From: a virus
Strand: one strand, 5' to 3'
Virus record (IMG/VR): IMGVR_UViG_3300018411_000031
Coordinates: 1 to 47,699 of that record
Length of the DNA stretch: 47,699 nucleotides
The notes under the pieces were generated by a model that was given only the letters and a program-made list of their open reading frames with translations, was not told the origin of the DNA and did not search any database. The translations under genes were made by a program, and so were the position numbers. Positions 47,144 to 47,699 of this stretch are shown here, piece after piece (the stretch's first letter is position 1; every line of letters begins with the position of its first letter).

Positions 47144-47699
47144 TGGCTAAACAAATTTCAGGGGGCGCAGCTTATCAACCTGATGCACCAATTATCGAAG
47201 CTGGGTATGGTCGGAATGACGGATGGTTCGACATGTCATTTGGACCTACTATCGACCGTGCCGTAACTGAAAATTCGTCAACTGTCGAATTAGTCAACGG
47301 ATGGCTGGAACTAACTGAGGTGTCTGGTGAGATTGCTAAAGACCAAGTTGTAAACGTATCCAACTTCAGCCGACCTAACTGGGACGGCGTAGGCCCAACA
47401 CTGCAAGTCATAAGCGGTCCCGCTATGATAGACGGTGTAGTTCTCAAGCCGACAGGTAGCGGTGATGTTGTTTTGCGTGCCACAGGGTCTAACGGCATAG
47501 TTAAAGATTACGGTGTTTATGTGACATACATCACTGCATCAAATATCGTCTCGTCTGTTAAGCAGGGCCGAGCGGCTGGAGCATTAGCCACGCACTGCGA
47601 AGATTCCGTAAATACCCGCATCGGCGGCGCAAACGCATCCATGCTCCCTATCTTCACTGATTATTCAGCGTCCAACATATCGGGTAGCTACACACGTAA
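47143..47699 (+). CDS. Beta-rich structural protein, truncated by the window edge
   Basis: Starts by TAATG overlap with the previous gene (MAKQISGGAAYQPDAPIIEA) and remains open to the last base, so the C terminus is missing; 185 complete codons are visible. It has Ig-like beta segments (VSNFSRPNWDGVGPTLQVIS, GSGDVVLRATGSNGIVKDYG). It is probably another appendage or fibre-associated protein. The last two bases do not complete a stop codon in this frame. Confidence 0.6.
   Translation, partial: MAKQISGGAAYQPDAPIIEAGYGRNDGWFDMSFGPTIDRAVTENSSTVELVNGWLELTEVSGEIAKDQVVNVSNFSRPNWDGVGPTLQVISGPAMIDGVVLKPTGSGDVVLRATGSNGIVKDYGVYVTYITASNIVSSVKQGRAAGALATHCEDSVNTRIGGANASMLPIFTDYSASNISGSYTR

Noticed and set aside
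1-47699. CRISPR array, IS element or transposase
   Set aside because: No regularly spaced repeats and no DDE or serine transposase motifs were found on reading the window.

Overview
The window is one contiguous piece of a tailed, temperate bacteriophage (or prophage), probably a podovirus-like Caudoviricete. It has a tyrosine integrase, a CI-type repressor, a recombination and replication operon, a terminase and portal module, and one enormous polyvalent (virion-ejected type) gene. Base composition is fairly balanced. Good Shine-Dalgarno sequences occur at some starts, such as those at 7190 and 23855, and most other starts overlap the preceding stop (ATGA, GTGA or TAATG). No bacterial housekeeping gene is visible. 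The host cannot be named from the sequence; it is a bacterium with ordinary SD-type initiation. The major capsid, tail, lysis and most virion genes are missing, and the last gene runs off the right edge, so the window is probably an incomplete genome.

Layout: 1-344 is the leader of the integrase gene (345-1595, +). From 22541 down to 1750 lies one long, tightly packed minus-strand early operon. In transcription order it holds a small gene, a tRNA with anticodon CAU, RecT, several small genes including a metallopeptidase-like one, a RecB/Cas4-like Fe-S nuclease, a DUF1064 protein, a zinc ribbon, SSB, a small protein with a paralogue 4 kb away, an SbcC/RecF-like ATPase, and a RyR-domain protein. 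These are followed by a complete phage-encoded tmRNA (ssrA, 13232-13632), the second paralogue, and then an accessory block (ASCH-like, DUF1643, C39-like protease, DUF5131, C5 cytosine methyltransferase). The operon ends with an SF2 helicase, a DnaB-N/RepA-type replicative helicase, a DEDDh exonuclease and small zinc-finger genes. The divergent CI-like repressor (22623-23207, +) sits at the head of this operon and faces a small palindromic operator.

From 26226 down to 23413 lies a second minus-strand block: an unknown gene and an XRE regulator, a rho-independent terminator, and a promoter with a perfect 17-bp palindrome between its -35 and -10. That promoter drives a phage protein, RadC and three small genes. 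The gap 26227-26667 carries a large imperfect inverted repeat and separates the early genes from the rightward late operon. The late operon runs small terminase, TerL, an unknown 275-aa protein, a 4167-aa polyvalent protein, portal, several small proteins and appendage-like proteins up to the right edge.

How it works together (inference): the integrase and repressor maintain lysogeny. RecT, the Fe-S nuclease, SSB, the SMC-like ATPase and the two helicases replicate and recombine the phage genome. The methyltransferase and the giant protein (two HExxH segments, a ParB/DdrB-like segment, an SF2 helicase, an adenine-methylase-like domain and an LPD38-like domain) look suited to protecting or establishing incoming DNA. 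The phage tmRNA keeps the G3-U70 alanine identity pair and encodes an unusually long 30-residue tag, so the phage seems to carry its own ribosome-rescue RNA. The most unusual items are the tmRNA and its structured surroundings, the paralogue pair ending in an SSB-like Pro-Phe, the protein-like alternative frame inside the giant gene, an AGTP peptide motif recurring in four unrelated proteins, and a conserved upstream element shared by two late genes.
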